A stretch of 64,000 nucleotides of DNA, taken from Gammaproteobacteria bacterium 39-13. Its GTDB lineage: Bacteria > Pseudomonadota > Gammaproteobacteria > Berkiellales > Berkiellaceae. Numbering within the stretch: the first letter of the stretch is position 1; each line of letters starts with the position of its first letter. Positions 1 to 8,296 of the stretch are shown piece by piece. A program made the position numbers and the translations under genes. The notes beneath the pieces are model-generated. The model ran no database searches, was not told the DNA's origin, and worked only from the letters and a program-made list of their open reading frames with translations. The DNA is taken from positions 1-64,000 of the forward strand of contig MKTN01000010.1 in assembly GCA_001898235.1 (NCBI GenBank), given 5' to 3'.

Positions 1-2
1 TC

Positions 3-794
3 GCTCTGCTGCAAACAAGTCCTAGTAGAGAAAAAGTTCAATTGTTTTTAGAACAAAAGCCGCTTAATATCTATCAGGCGGATCCTCATGGTTATACCGC
101 ATTAATGTGTGCAATAGAAAATGAGGTAGGAATTGAGATAATTGAGGATTTAATTGCTAGAGAAGGTGAAAAAAAACCAAAAAATGAATATGGCAGAAGC
201 GCATTAATGGTGGCAGTAAATGCAAATTCCTCCTCAGAAACTATTCAAGCCTTGTTGTCAAAGAAGGGGATGGTAAATGAAATTGATAATGATGGACGAA
301 ATGCATTAATGTTAGGTCTAAAATCTCAGCAAAATAAAACAAATGTCCATACTATTCTAGCAGATCCAAGTTTAAATATTAATCAAATCGATAATAATGA
401 AACAAGTACCTTAATGCATGCAATTTTAAACAACGCGGATCCTGATATCATACAGATGATGTTGCAAATAAAAGATATAAATATTAATTACCAAAACAAG
501 CATGATGAAACAGCGCTATCGCTTGCAATCCAACAAAAAAACATGCCTGTCGTTAAAATGTTATTGAAGCATGGCGCAACACTTACACCTTCACTGCTCA
601 AAGAAATCCCTATGGACTATAAGATGCATAATCTACTCAGTAAATGGCTTAGTAAACATGAAAAGATCGGAGAAAAGAGAGTACGCCTTAGCTTCTCTCC
701 AGAAATCGATCACCCTACTGTCACATCCAAAATGAGTATGCCCATCGCCAAAATCAAAAGTAGCGGCAAAAAACCTAAAACACAAAAATTTTAA
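3..794 (+). CDS. Ankyrin-repeat protein, 5' truncated by window edge
   Basis: The reading frame is open from the first complete codon, so the true start lies before the window; TTG 42 is only an internal codon. About five ankyrin-type units are visible, with repeated G-x-(T/S)-A-L-M and V-x-x-L-L-x-x-G patterns (for example HGYTALMCAI, YGRSALMVAV, DETALSLAI and VVKMLLKHGA). The last 60 residues are basic and end in a Lys-rich tail. Ankyrin repeats mediate protein-protein contacts and are common in effectors of intracellular Legionellales. That it is secreted is inference, because no secretion signal can be read reliably. Confidence 0.85.
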   Translation, partial: ALLQTSPSREKVQLFLEQKPLNIYQADPHGYTALMCAIENEVGIEIIEDLIAREGEKKPKNEYGRSALMVAVNANSSSETIQALLSKKGMVNEIDNDGRNALMLGLKSQQNKTNVHTILADPSLNINQIDNNETSTLMHAILNNADPDIIQMMLQIKDININYQNKHDETALSLAIQQKNMPVVKMLLKHGATLTPSLLKEIPMDYKMHNLLSKWLSKHEKIGEKRVRLSFSPEIDHPTVTSKMSMPIAKIKSSGKKPKTQKF

Positions 795-1040
795 TTTCTT
801 TTATAATGTTGAGATACACTTTTTTCTCCTACTGTATCATTTATTTATTATTTTCTAACCCCTTTCCCTTAGTAAGGCTTCATGAAATCTCACCTCAAAA
901 GCCTTTATCTTAAAAAGAGAAATATTATCCTTTTAACTAGTCATTTTCTCCTTTCATCTACCTTTTCCATCGTTCCATCTAATTTGAATTAAGCTTTTTT
1001 GTCTTCACATGTAAAGTTCACCAACTAAATAAATTACAGT

Positions 1041-1961
1041 ATGGAATTTTTTATGAGGCACGAAAAATTAACACTTAATATTGAAAACGATCCATCAATA
1101 GAAAAAATGTTTAAAACTGTCATTGAACTTATTCCTCAAATCCCTGCGCTCAACAATCTTATAAAACAAGCCACTCTAAATGGTCCTATTACGGTTGATT
1201 TTGTGACGAAAGCTCAAGAAAAGACTTCCGGCTCATTCCAACAGCACGGTCAAATATGTGGTAACCATAAAACAATACAACGCTCTATTAGAGTAGTTAA
1301 AGAAGGGCAATCATTCGCACAAATGTTTGAAACGTTTGTATTTGAGCTCTGCAATGCAAAAAATGCAAAATTTGAATTATTTGGTAAAGATGCCATTAAA
1401 ACTTCTGATTTTCAAGATAGAGAATCCTTTGCCTTAGCAACAGAATTCGCTGAATATATGGATACATATGTGCCTTCACGTGAAATCTTAAAAGCTATAT
1501 TCAGCAATGCCAAAATTGTAAGTGCATTTCATCAAAAAGGATTAAAGCTGTCTACTCATGAAATCAGACATCTCACGTCCGATCCCTTTTGTTCTTTTAA
1601 TGATTGGTGGCAACAAGCTAACAGATTACATTCGGGAAGATCTTATAGTCATGCTGATATTTATCGCCAAGAATTCGATAAAAAGTCAAATAAGCCCCTC
1701 GTATTTAGCAAGCGATCTGTGCAGCCTACCCAACCAGTTCAATCTGCACCGCAACGAGCGCCAAGAAATGATATGCCTAAGCATCCAGCTTCACATGCGC
1801 GTGCAAAACCTACTCCACAGCAACCTAATGTGACTTTACGTTGGGATGCGCATAGACAAAATCCCTCTGCCAACATCTATGGTTTTCTATTCGCTATCTG
1901 CAATGAAATTGGCGTTAGCAACTGGGTACCCTCACCCGAATATAGAATTCACGCGTTTTAA
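1041..1961 (+). CDS. Hypothetical protein, effector-like
   Basis: The product is 306 residues and I do not recognise the family. The N-terminal two thirds look globular, with a helix holding FELCNAKN (about residue 105) and a later EFAEYM helix. This E...N...E arrangement loosely resembles zincin-like toxin folds, but it has no HExxH, so that is speculation. The last third is a Pro/Gln/Arg-rich low-complexity linker followed by a short folded tail. It stands alone between an ankyrin gene and a small leader-peptide gene. ATG 1041 lacks an obvious ribosome binding site, and ATG 1053 is an alternative. Confidence 0.65.
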   Translation: MEFFMRHEKLTLNIENDPSIEKMFKTVIELIPQIPALNNLIKQATLNGPITVDFVTKAQEKTSGSFQQHGQICGNHKTIQRSIRVVKEGQSFAQMFETFVFELCNAKNAKFELFGKDAIKTSDFQDRESFALATEFAEYMDTYVPSREILKAIFSNAKIVSAFHQKGLKLSTHEIRHLTSDPFCSFNDWWQQANRLHSGRSYSHADIYRQEFDKKSNKPLVFSKRSVQPTQPVQSAPQRAPRNDMPKHPASHARAKPTPQQPNVTLRWDAHRQNPSANIYGFLFAICNEIGVSNWVPSPEYRIHAF

Positions 1962-1972
1962 ATATTTGTAAC

Positions 1973-2016
1973 CTGCGCACTCTAAGTTTCTCTAAGCTCT
2001 GAATGCGCAGATTTTT
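1973..2016 (+). terminator. Possible terminator after the 1041-1961 gene
   Basis: CTGCGCA (1973) pairs with TGCGCAG (ending 2010) across a long loop and is followed by ATTTTTAT. The stem is short and the loop is about 24 nt. Confidence 0.4.
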
Positions 2017-2026
2017 ATATAAAGGA

Positions 2027-2257
2027 TTATTTAATAATATGTACAGCTTGAAGAGCGGAAATTAAAGCTGTTTTAACTGCTGGAATATCAGCTTCTAGAG
2101 TTTTAATATCCGACACAACTTCTTGAAATATCTTGGTAAATTGGTGTATCGCATCTAATGTGCAATTTTCAATAAACGCTAGGGTTGTTTCAGAACAACT
2201 CCCGTCAGTACAACCTGCTGATATTTGAGTGGTTGTTTGGTCATTTAATAAATACAT
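2027..2257 (-). CDS. Small peptide with double-glycine-type leader (variant AG)
   Basis: The product is 76 residues. The N-terminus MYLLNDQTTTQISAG resembles the leaders of class II bacteriocins and microcins (L-x-x-x-(E/Q)-x-x-x-I-x-G-G), with AG replacing GG. A Cys-containing stretch (CTDGSC) follows, then a mostly amphipathic helical region. GGAG lies six bases before the ATG, which supports the start. Cleavage after Gly15 and export by a peptidase-containing ABC transporter are inferred from comparison with five similar leaders in this window. It is the most divergent of the six. Function is unknown. Confidence 0.6.
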   Translation of the reverse strand: MYLLNDQTTTQISAGCTDGSCSETTLAFIENCTLDAIHQFTKIFQEVVSDIKTLEADIPAVKTALISALQAVHIIK

Positions 2258-2363
2258 ATTTTACTCCATTTTGGTTTAATCCTTTACATAATTAAACAGA
2301 AAATTGAAAAAACTACAATCCTTAAAGTTTCAGTTAGTTAATGTTGTCGCCTAATTAACTATA

Positions 2364-3575
2364 TTAGCTAATAAACTCTAGATCTCGCGAAAAGGTCTCT
2401 TTAAGTGTCGATGCAGCTAAAAAGGCTAGTAACAGACTACCTATACAAACTAACCCTAAGCTTTGCTGGATCCCTATCATAGGTTTTAAAAGGCTAATTA
2501 GCACTGCTGAAGGAAGCACCATCGCTCGAACAAAATTTGGCAAAGAGGTTGTCACAGTTGCACGAATGTTTGTGCCAAATTGCTCTGCAGCAATCATAAC
2601 AAATAACACCCAAAAACCTGAGCCAAGCCCTAAAAAAGTGCAAAAAATGTAATATAGTTGACTAGTCATTGCTTTCATAGAGAAAAATAAAATGGAGAAA
2701 ATAAGAGTCATTCCTAAAAAGAATAAAATAATTTTTTTACGTGACTTAAGATATTGACTCAACAAAGTACTGCTGAGTTCGCCTATTGCCAACCCTAAGC
2801 AATAAAATAGCATCGCTTGTCCAACCGTAATAGGGATATCAACATGAAAGGTTTCTCCTAACTCAGGAGCAAAGGCAACAAATAGTCCTACAAAAATCCA
2901 AAAGGGAAACCCAACCAATAGGCATTTTAAATAAACTAAAGAAAGGGAAGGCACTTCAAAAAACAGCGAAAGACTCCCCTTTTTAATATCTACTTTTTCT
3001 TTGACTTGCATAAATACACGAGATTCGGTTACGCGCATACGCAAAAATAATAACGTAAAGCCCCCTATTCCTCCTAAAAGATAAGCCATTTGCCAAGAAA
3101 AATACTGACCAACCAGCCCTCCTACAAGTCCTCCTAAAGCGCCAGCCACCACTATCATCATCATGCCATATCCACGTTTATCCTTATGCATCAACTCGCT
3201 TACCAATGTAATAGCCGCACCAAGTTCACCAGCTAGTCCAAAGCCTGCCAGAAAACGTAAAACTGCATATTGCGTCACTGTTGTCACATAAGCATTCGCT
3301 AACGTGGCACTGGAATATAGTAAGATGGAGCCAAATAAAACCGAAATTCGTCCACGCTTATCTCCTAAAATTCCCCATGCCACTCCCCCCATTAACATAC
3401 CAATGACTTGAATATTAATTAACCAAAGACCTACAGAAGTAATTTGCTCTGAAGAAAGTCCTATGTGTTGCAAGCTAGAAACACGTACCGCACTAAAAAG
3501 AATAATATCAAAAACATCAACAAAATAGCCTAATGCACAAACTATCATTGCAAATACAAAAGAATGCTTTTTCAT
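2364..3575 (-). CDS. MFS transporter
   Basis: This is a 403-residue integral membrane protein with about 12 hydrophobic segments. The MFS loop 2-3 signature (GILGDKRGR) is present and a second conserved stretch (FLAGFGLAGELG) resembles the metabolite:H+ symporter subfamily. The substrate cannot be told. I place the start at ATG 3575 because GAAGG precedes it at good spacing; the longer reading from 3623 has no such site. It is the last gene of an operon with the methyltransferase and the class D beta-lactamase, which hints at export of a toxic or modified compound, but that is inference. Confidence 0.85.
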   Translation of the reverse strand: MKKHSFVFAMIVCALGYFVDVFDIILFSAVRVSSLQHIGLSSEQITSVGLWLINIQVIGMLMGGVAWGILGDKRGRISVLFGSILLYSSATLANAYVTTVTQYAVLRFLAGFGLAGELGAAITLVSELMHKDKRGYGMMMIVVAGALGGLVGGLVGQYFSWQMAYLLGGIGGFTLLFLRMRVTESRVFMQVKEKVDIKKGSLSLFFEVPSLSLVYLKCLLVGFPFWIFVGLFVAFAPELGETFHVDIPITVGQAMLFYCLGLAIGELSSTLLSQYLKSRKKIILFFLGMTLIFSILFFSMKAMTSQLYYIFCTFLGLGSGFWVLFVMIAAEQFGTNIRATVTTSLPNFVRAMVLPSAVLISLLKPMIGIQQSLGLVCIGSLLLAFLAASTLKETFSRDLEFIS

Positions 3576-3623
3576 CGAAATGCCTTCACAGGAGTTTTTA
3601 TAAAGGGGGCAATTGTTTCTCAA

Positions 3624-4421
3624 TTAAATCTTATACGCACGACTCATCAAATAGTGTTGATGGATATGGTTATCTGCATAATATTGGGAAGCAAGCGCTT
3701 CTAATTCAACTCTAAATTGGTTGAGTCGTATAAGATCATGTTGAGATTCTTGTACAAATTTTAATACTGGCCCTACAGTGCTTTCTACTGATTGTCGGTA
3801 ATGACCCAAACTCAAAGCAGGAAACTTCATCATACTTTGATCAAAAATTAAATCTTGTACTTTGTTACCTAATTGTTCTCGCACAAAATTAGGATTACCC
3901 CATAAGGGAGGGGGCGAAATGCCTTCTGGTGGAGGTAGAAATTTTGCAACCAAATGGAATAATTTTCCAACAAACAAATCAGGTGGCCAGGTAGAAAATG
4001 TAATAATTCCTCCTGGTTTTAATACACGCAACATTTCCTGAATGGCAATTTGCGGTCTAGGAGCAAACATATGCCCAAACTGACTCAACACCGCATCAAA
4101 TGCATTATCAGGATAAGGCAATGATTCTACATCCCCTACCCTTAAATCTACCGCTACATTGGCGATAGAAACATTTTTTCTAGCGTGCTCAATCAAAGTA
4201 GGGCTTAAATCTAATGCGCTGACCTTTGCTCCCGCCCTTGCCGCTGTAATGGCGACGACACCTGTACCACACCCAACATCTAATACAGCATCATTTTTTT
4301 TAATGCAAGAAAAATTCACCAAAGAGGCTGCACACATCGTGGTAACTATTTCAAGTGGAGCAAATAAGCCCCAACTTTGTTTTTGCATTTCTTTAAACGC
4401 AGTAAGCGTCTCGTTATTCAT
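3624..4421 (-). CDS. Class I SAM-dependent methyltransferase
   Basis: The product is 265 residues from ATG 4421, which has a perfect AGGAGG five bases upstream; the longer frame to 4451 would overlap the preceding gene. Motif I (LDVGCGTG), the acidic residue after beta 2 (ALDLSP), motif II (DAVLSQFG) and the post-motif region LKPGG place it in the UbiE/methyltransferase-11 group. The substrate is unknown. It starts 22 bp after the beta-lactamase stop and is followed by the MFS gene on the same strand, so the three are probably cotranscribed. Confidence 0.85.
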   Translation of the reverse strand: MNNETLTAFKEMQKQSWGLFAPLEIVTTMCAASLVNFSCIKKNDAVLDVGCGTGVVAITAARAGAKVSALDLSPTLIEHARKNVSIANVAVDLRVGDVESLPYPDNAFDAVLSQFGHMFAPRPQIAIQEMLRVLKPGGIITFSTWPPDLFVGKLFHLVAKFLPPPEGISPPPLWGNPNFVREQLGNKVQDLIFDQSMMKFPALSLGHYRQSVESTVGPVLKFVQESQHDLIRLNQFRVELEALASQYYADNHIHQHYLMSRAYKI

Positions 4422-4443
4422 CGATTCCTCCTGAATCAACTGA

Positions 4444-5238
4444 TTACACAAGATGATTTTGAATCATTTGGGTTAATTTTTCTTTTGCCATCTCTTTTGC
4501 TCTAGGTCCTGCCGGGGTATCATATTTCTCTTTATCTTCTATATAATGGGTAAAGACTACTGTTCGGTCTCCTTTTTGGATCCACCCAACAAACCAACCC
4601 GCTTGAAGCGTTTTTAGCGTTCCATCAGCATGCGCAATATTACCCGTTCCTGTTTTACCATATAGTCTCCACCCATCAGCAAGCTCATCAATGAAAATAA
4701 TATTCTTTGTCATTTTCATCGATTTTTCGCTTACAGGTAATGCATTATCAATTATCTTTTGTAAAAAGATTGCTTGCTCTTCTGGCGAAATCTGTAAGGA
4801 ACTATCAATCCAAGAATAGGAAAGCATGTTATTTTTCCCTTTATCCCCAGAAACATCCATATTTCCATAATTAAATTTAGCGATATAATCTTTGAATTTA
4901 TTTGCACCAAGTTCTTGCGCTATAAAATGTGAATACCAAAGACAACTATTTTTCATCCATAGTTGTGGTTCATGAGGTTGTTTCCATTGCTCAAGTTTAT
5001 CAGCATATCCCTGCTTAAAAGGGATGATAGGATGTGTCTCATCTATCAAAACTCCACTATCATAGCCCATGAGACTAAGTACAATTTTAAACGTACTACG
5101 AGGAGAATAGCGCGATTTACACTCCCCCTCTTCTTTAATTGTTTTATTGTTTTCTTTTAATAAGAAACATTTCGTTTCTGCCAAAGCAGGTGTACTGATT
5201 AACAATCCAACATTAAGCAACATCATTATTTTTTTCAT
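4444..5238 (-). CDS. Class D (OXA-type) beta-lactamase
   Basis: The product is 264 residues with a signal peptide ending at about ALA-20, so it should be periplasmic. Class D motifs are in order: the serine nucleophile and carboxylatable lysine in S48-T-F-K51, an SxV-like motif as S103-H-F105, Y124-G-N126, and K195-T-G197 in YGKTGTG. Val of SxV is replaced by Phe. Length fits OXA enzymes (about 260-275). It hydrolyses beta-lactams by an acyl-enzyme mechanism. It is the first gene of an operon with a methyltransferase and an MFS transporter. Whether it confers resistance or acts in wall metabolism cannot be read here. Confidence 0.9.
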   Translation of the reverse strand: MKKIMMLLNVGLLISTPALAETKCFLLKENNKTIKEEGECKSRYSPRSTFKIVLSLMGYDSGVLIDETHPIIPFKQGYADKLEQWKQPHEPQLWMKNSCLWYSHFIAQELGANKFKDYIAKFNYGNMDVSGDKGKNNMLSYSWIDSSLQISPEEQAIFLQKIIDNALPVSEKSMKMTKNIIFIDELADGWRLYGKTGTGNIAHADGTLKTLQAGWFVGWIQKGDRTVVFTHYIEDKEKYDTPAGPRAKEMAKEKLTQMIQNHLV

Positions 5239-5602
5239 ATTTTCTTACTTATATTTCATATTAATTCTTTAAAAGATTTTCATTTTTGCTCGAAATAGCT
5301 TACATGAAGGAGAAAAATGCAATAGCAAATATTAAGACCTGTGAGGAAAAATGAAAAAGGAAGGGGAAAACAAAGGAATCAAATCCTTTTAAATTTCTAA
5401 ACAAGCGGTCTCAACAACACTCTAAAAAGCTACCTGCTATACCTCATAACTCTACGAGTAACCATCCCCAATACCGCTTTGCTCATTACCGAGCATTTTA
5501 TTACATGGATAGTATTTAACAAAATCTTGATCTACTTAGCACTGATTTTTTATAATAACACCATTTTTAGTTAGTTAAATTCACAATACCGTCTCTCTAG
5601 TT
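5239..5602 (-). other. Intergenic region, no gene seen
   Basis: This 364-bp AT-rich stretch lies between the end of the formate dehydrogenase gene and the start of the beta-lactamase gene. It should contain the beta-lactamase operon promoter. I find no convincing ORF, RNA or repeat in it. Confidence 0.5.
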
Positions 5603-6799
5603 CTATTTATATTTCGCCGCTTCTTCCGAACCTCCTGTAACATTTCCGGCACTATATGAATGTGCTCCAGTTCCTGCAAGTTTTCCTTTATCAACAATAA
5701 GATATTCATTTCGAATTGGGCGATTTTCAAACCAACATTCAAGAATTTCACGCACACCAGCGGAATAGCGTGCTTGTGCTGAAAGCGTAGTACCTGCAAC
5801 ATGTGGTGTCATACCATGATGTGGCATAGTTCGCCAAGGATGATCCTTTGGTGGGGGTTGAGGAAACCATACATCTCCAGCATAACCTGCAAGCTGCCCA
5901 CTCTCCAACGCTCTAACCACAGCATCACGATCACAAATTTTTCCACGTGCTGTATTGACAAGGTAAGCACCGCGTTTCATCTTAGCAATTAATTTATCAT
6001 TAAATAAATGTTCTGTTTCTGGATAAAGAGGACAGTTGATTGTTACTACATCACAAATCGATACCATTGATTCAACGTTATCATGATAGGTAAGGCCTAG
6101 CTCTTTCTCAATTTTTTCTGGTAAACGATGACGTTCAGTATAATGTAATTTAACGTCAAATGGTTTTAATCGTTTTAAAACGCCCAAACCAATACGACCT
6201 GCTGAGATGCTGCCAATTGTCATTCCTTCAATATCATATGCTCTAGCGACACAATCAGCAATATTCCAACCTTCCTTTATCACCCATTGATAAGATGGAA
6301 TATAATTATGCACTAAAGATAAAATTAGCATGACGACATGTTCTGCAACACTAATACTATTGCAATATGTTATTTCAGCAACGGTGATCCCTTTATTGAT
6401 AGCAGATTGTAAATCAACGTGATCTGATCCAATACCAGCTGTAATAGCTAATTTTAAATTCTTTGCCTTAGAAATTCGCTCTGCCGTCAAATACGCAGGC
6501 CAAAATGGTTGTGATATAATAATGTCTGCGTCAGATAATTCTTTTTCAAAAACAGAATTTGGACCATCCTTATCTGTCGTCACAACAAAAGTATGACCTG
6601 ATGATTCTAAAAATTTACGTAAGCCTAACTCTCCCGAGACACTACCTAGAAGATCTCCAGGCTTAAAATCAATATTCTTTGGCGTTGGTAATAATTGACC
6701 ATCAGGATATCGTTCTAATTTAGGTAAATCCTGACGAGCATAAGATTGAGGATAGCCTTCGACTGGATCATCATAAAGCACACAAAGAATCTTAGCCAT
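5603..6799 (-). CDS. fdh: NAD-dependent formate dehydrogenase
   Basis: The product is 398 residues and resembles the Pseudomonas sp. 101 enzyme along its whole length. It oxidises formate to CO2 with reduction of NAD+. It belongs to the D-2-hydroxyacid dehydrogenase superfamily and is cytoplasmic. Visible active-site residues are Asn147 (TYCNSIS), Arg285 (VNTARGK) and His333 (TPHVAG); the Rossmann region reads SISAGRIGLG. The residue matching the Pseudomonas coenzyme-selecting Asp221 is Glu222 (HYTERHR), still acidic and compatible with NAD preference. The gene stands alone, so formate may serve simply as an NADH source. Confidence 0.93.
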   Translation of the reverse strand: MAKILCVLYDDPVEGYPQSYARQDLPKLERYPDGQLLPTPKNIDFKPGDLLGSVSGELGLRKFLESSGHTFVVTTDKDGPNSVFEKELSDADIIISQPFWPAYLTAERISKAKNLKLAITAGIGSDHVDLQSAINKGITVAEITYCNSISVAEHVVMLILSLVHNYIPSYQWVIKEGWNIADCVARAYDIEGMTIGSISAGRIGLGVLKRLKPFDVKLHYTERHRLPEKIEKELGLTYHDNVESMVSICDVVTINCPLYPETEHLFNDKLIAKMKRGAYLVNTARGKICDRDAVVRALESGQLAGYAGDVWFPQPPPKDHPWRTMPHHGMTPHVAGTTLSAQARYSAGVREILECWFENRPIRNEYLIVDKGKLAGTGAHSYSAGNVTGGSEEAAKYK

Positions 6800-6918
6800 A
6801 AATGTTTCCTCTGCAATCTATTTTCAAAGGCCTCTATCGATTCAAAAAATACAACTGAAGCTAAAATTTTTATACTTAAATGCAGTTAAAGATGCTTCCC
6901 TGCATCTTTGATCTTTTT

Positions 6919-7611
6919 TTAATATTTAATGCTTACACGTGTGCTTCCCACACGCACGAAATTTTGGTTTAACCATTTTGCATCACCAACTAACATTCTG
7001 ATACAGCCATGGCTTGCATTATAACCGGGCACCTGGCCACCATGCATTGCATAGCCTCCTTTAAAATGCATGCAATATGGCATTGGCGCGCCACCTTTGC
7101 CTACAGGAAAACGGCTTGATTTGCATTCCGGACCTTTCTTACTGTATACGGTATAAGTGCCGGTAACCGTTCGGCAACCTCTGCGAATGTCTGGGCAATA
7201 ACTTTTTCCACCCGATGCAGGCCCCCATTTAACGAGATTTCCTTGATCGTCATACGCACCCCATGCAAGCTTACCCAAATCCACTTTGATGATGTTTCCG
7301 CCTGATACTTTGCTAGGTAACGGTGATTTATCTAATGACGTGTCCTTATAAACGCTTTTACTTGCCGTAGAGCGCCGTTTCATCTGGCGGTTCTCGTTAT
7401 AAGCCGTACGTTTATAGCGGTGTCCTGAGCTGTATCCATCATAATAATCACCACCACGGGGATCGTAATAACCGCTACGTTCATAATACCCAGTGTTACG
7501 ATCGTAATAATTCGTATTACGTGGTCCATAATAACTTGCGTTCACTGAGGGGCTAAAAGACAGTAATGCTGTGCTCCATATTACCCCCACTGCTATATAT
7601 TTATTTAACAT
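6919..7611 (-). CDS. L,D-transpeptidase (YkuD family), secreted
   Basis: The product is 230 residues. It has a signal peptide to about VNA, a Tyr/Gly/Arg-rich low-complexity region of about 60 residues, and a YkuD catalytic domain with the His of AMHGG, then SHGCIR carrying the catalytic Cys203. These enzymes form 3-3 peptidoglycan cross-links or attach proteins to the wall in the periplasm. I use ATG 7611, since GGAGG precedes it by six bases; a GTG four codons upstream is part of that site. The Tyr-rich linker resembles short repeats (YYDPRGG, YYERSG) and is unusual for the family. Confidence 0.9.
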   Translation of the reverse strand: MLNKYIAVGVIWSTALLSFSPSVNASYYGPRNTNYYDRNTGYYERSGYYDPRGGDYYDGYSSGHRYKRTAYNENRQMKRRSTASKSVYKDTSLDKSPLPSKVSGGNIIKVDLGKLAWGAYDDQGNLVKWGPASGGKSYCPDIRRGCRTVTGTYTVYSKKGPECKSSRFPVGKGGAPMPYCMHFKGGYAMHGGQVPGYNASHGCIRMLVGDAKWLNQNFVRVGSTRVSIKY

Positions 7612-7862
7612 GATAGCCTCCACAGCTAAATAAAATTTATTATTTGAGTTAGCAGTAAAGAGACCACCAAGAATGGAGGTAAGTTCCAGAGTTTATATTT
7701 TTTTGTGCAGATTACTGTATTGCTATTTAGCTGAATTTTTATGCGATAAGCATTGCTAATGCTTACTTATGCAAGGAATTATATTAGGGATCTCTGTCAT
7801 TCTTTGTATGGTTTTCGAGTGAACGATGAAAAGCGCAAACAGATGATTGCTCAATTCACGCC

Positions 7863-8126
7863 TTATAATTCATGCGTTTGGATATAACTCACCGTCTCAG
7901 CAGTAAAAGCAACTGTCAGCAACTGTAGCGCCCTACCTAACGAGCCGTATGAATCTAATACGCCTGTTAATGCGCCACCGAGAGAAGCAATTACAAAACC
8001 TTCAGGATGAAAATCGTACTTATTACTAATCGTGTATCCAAGCGCGCCAAAAACTGAGCCCCAGATAAATGGGGTATAACAAACCCCCCCCTTCACTTCT
8101 GATAATAAACTTTGATCTAGCTCCAT
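7863..8126 (-). CDS. Small peptide with double-glycine leader, glycine-rich hydrophobic core
   Basis: The product is 87 residues, starting MELDQSLLSEVKGG, a canonical double-glycine leader; AAGGA precedes the ATG by six bases. The predicted mature part has hydrophobic, Gly/Ala-rich stretches (WGSVFGALGY, IASLGGALTGVLDSYGS) typical of pore-forming class II bacteriocins or microcins, and only one Cys. No immunity gene sits beside it; neighbours are an L,D-transpeptidase and a divergent membrane protein gene. Function as an exported antimicrobial or signalling peptide is inference. Confidence 0.65.
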   Translation of the reverse strand: MELDQSLLSEVKGGVCYTPFIWGSVFGALGYTISNKYDFHPEGFVIASLGGALTGVLDSYGSLGRALQLLTVAFTAETVSYIQTHEL

Positions 8127-8296
8127 TTTTGTTCCTTTGCTGTTTTAATTTCAGATGTGGAAGTTGAATATACTGTCAACACTTAGACTGTTAATTTAAT
8201 CTTTTATAAATTGAATATTACTTGCAAAAACGCATCTTATAAAGTCATTGTTTTCACACCTAGAATTGTCTAACTTGTTTAGATAAATAGCTAGAT

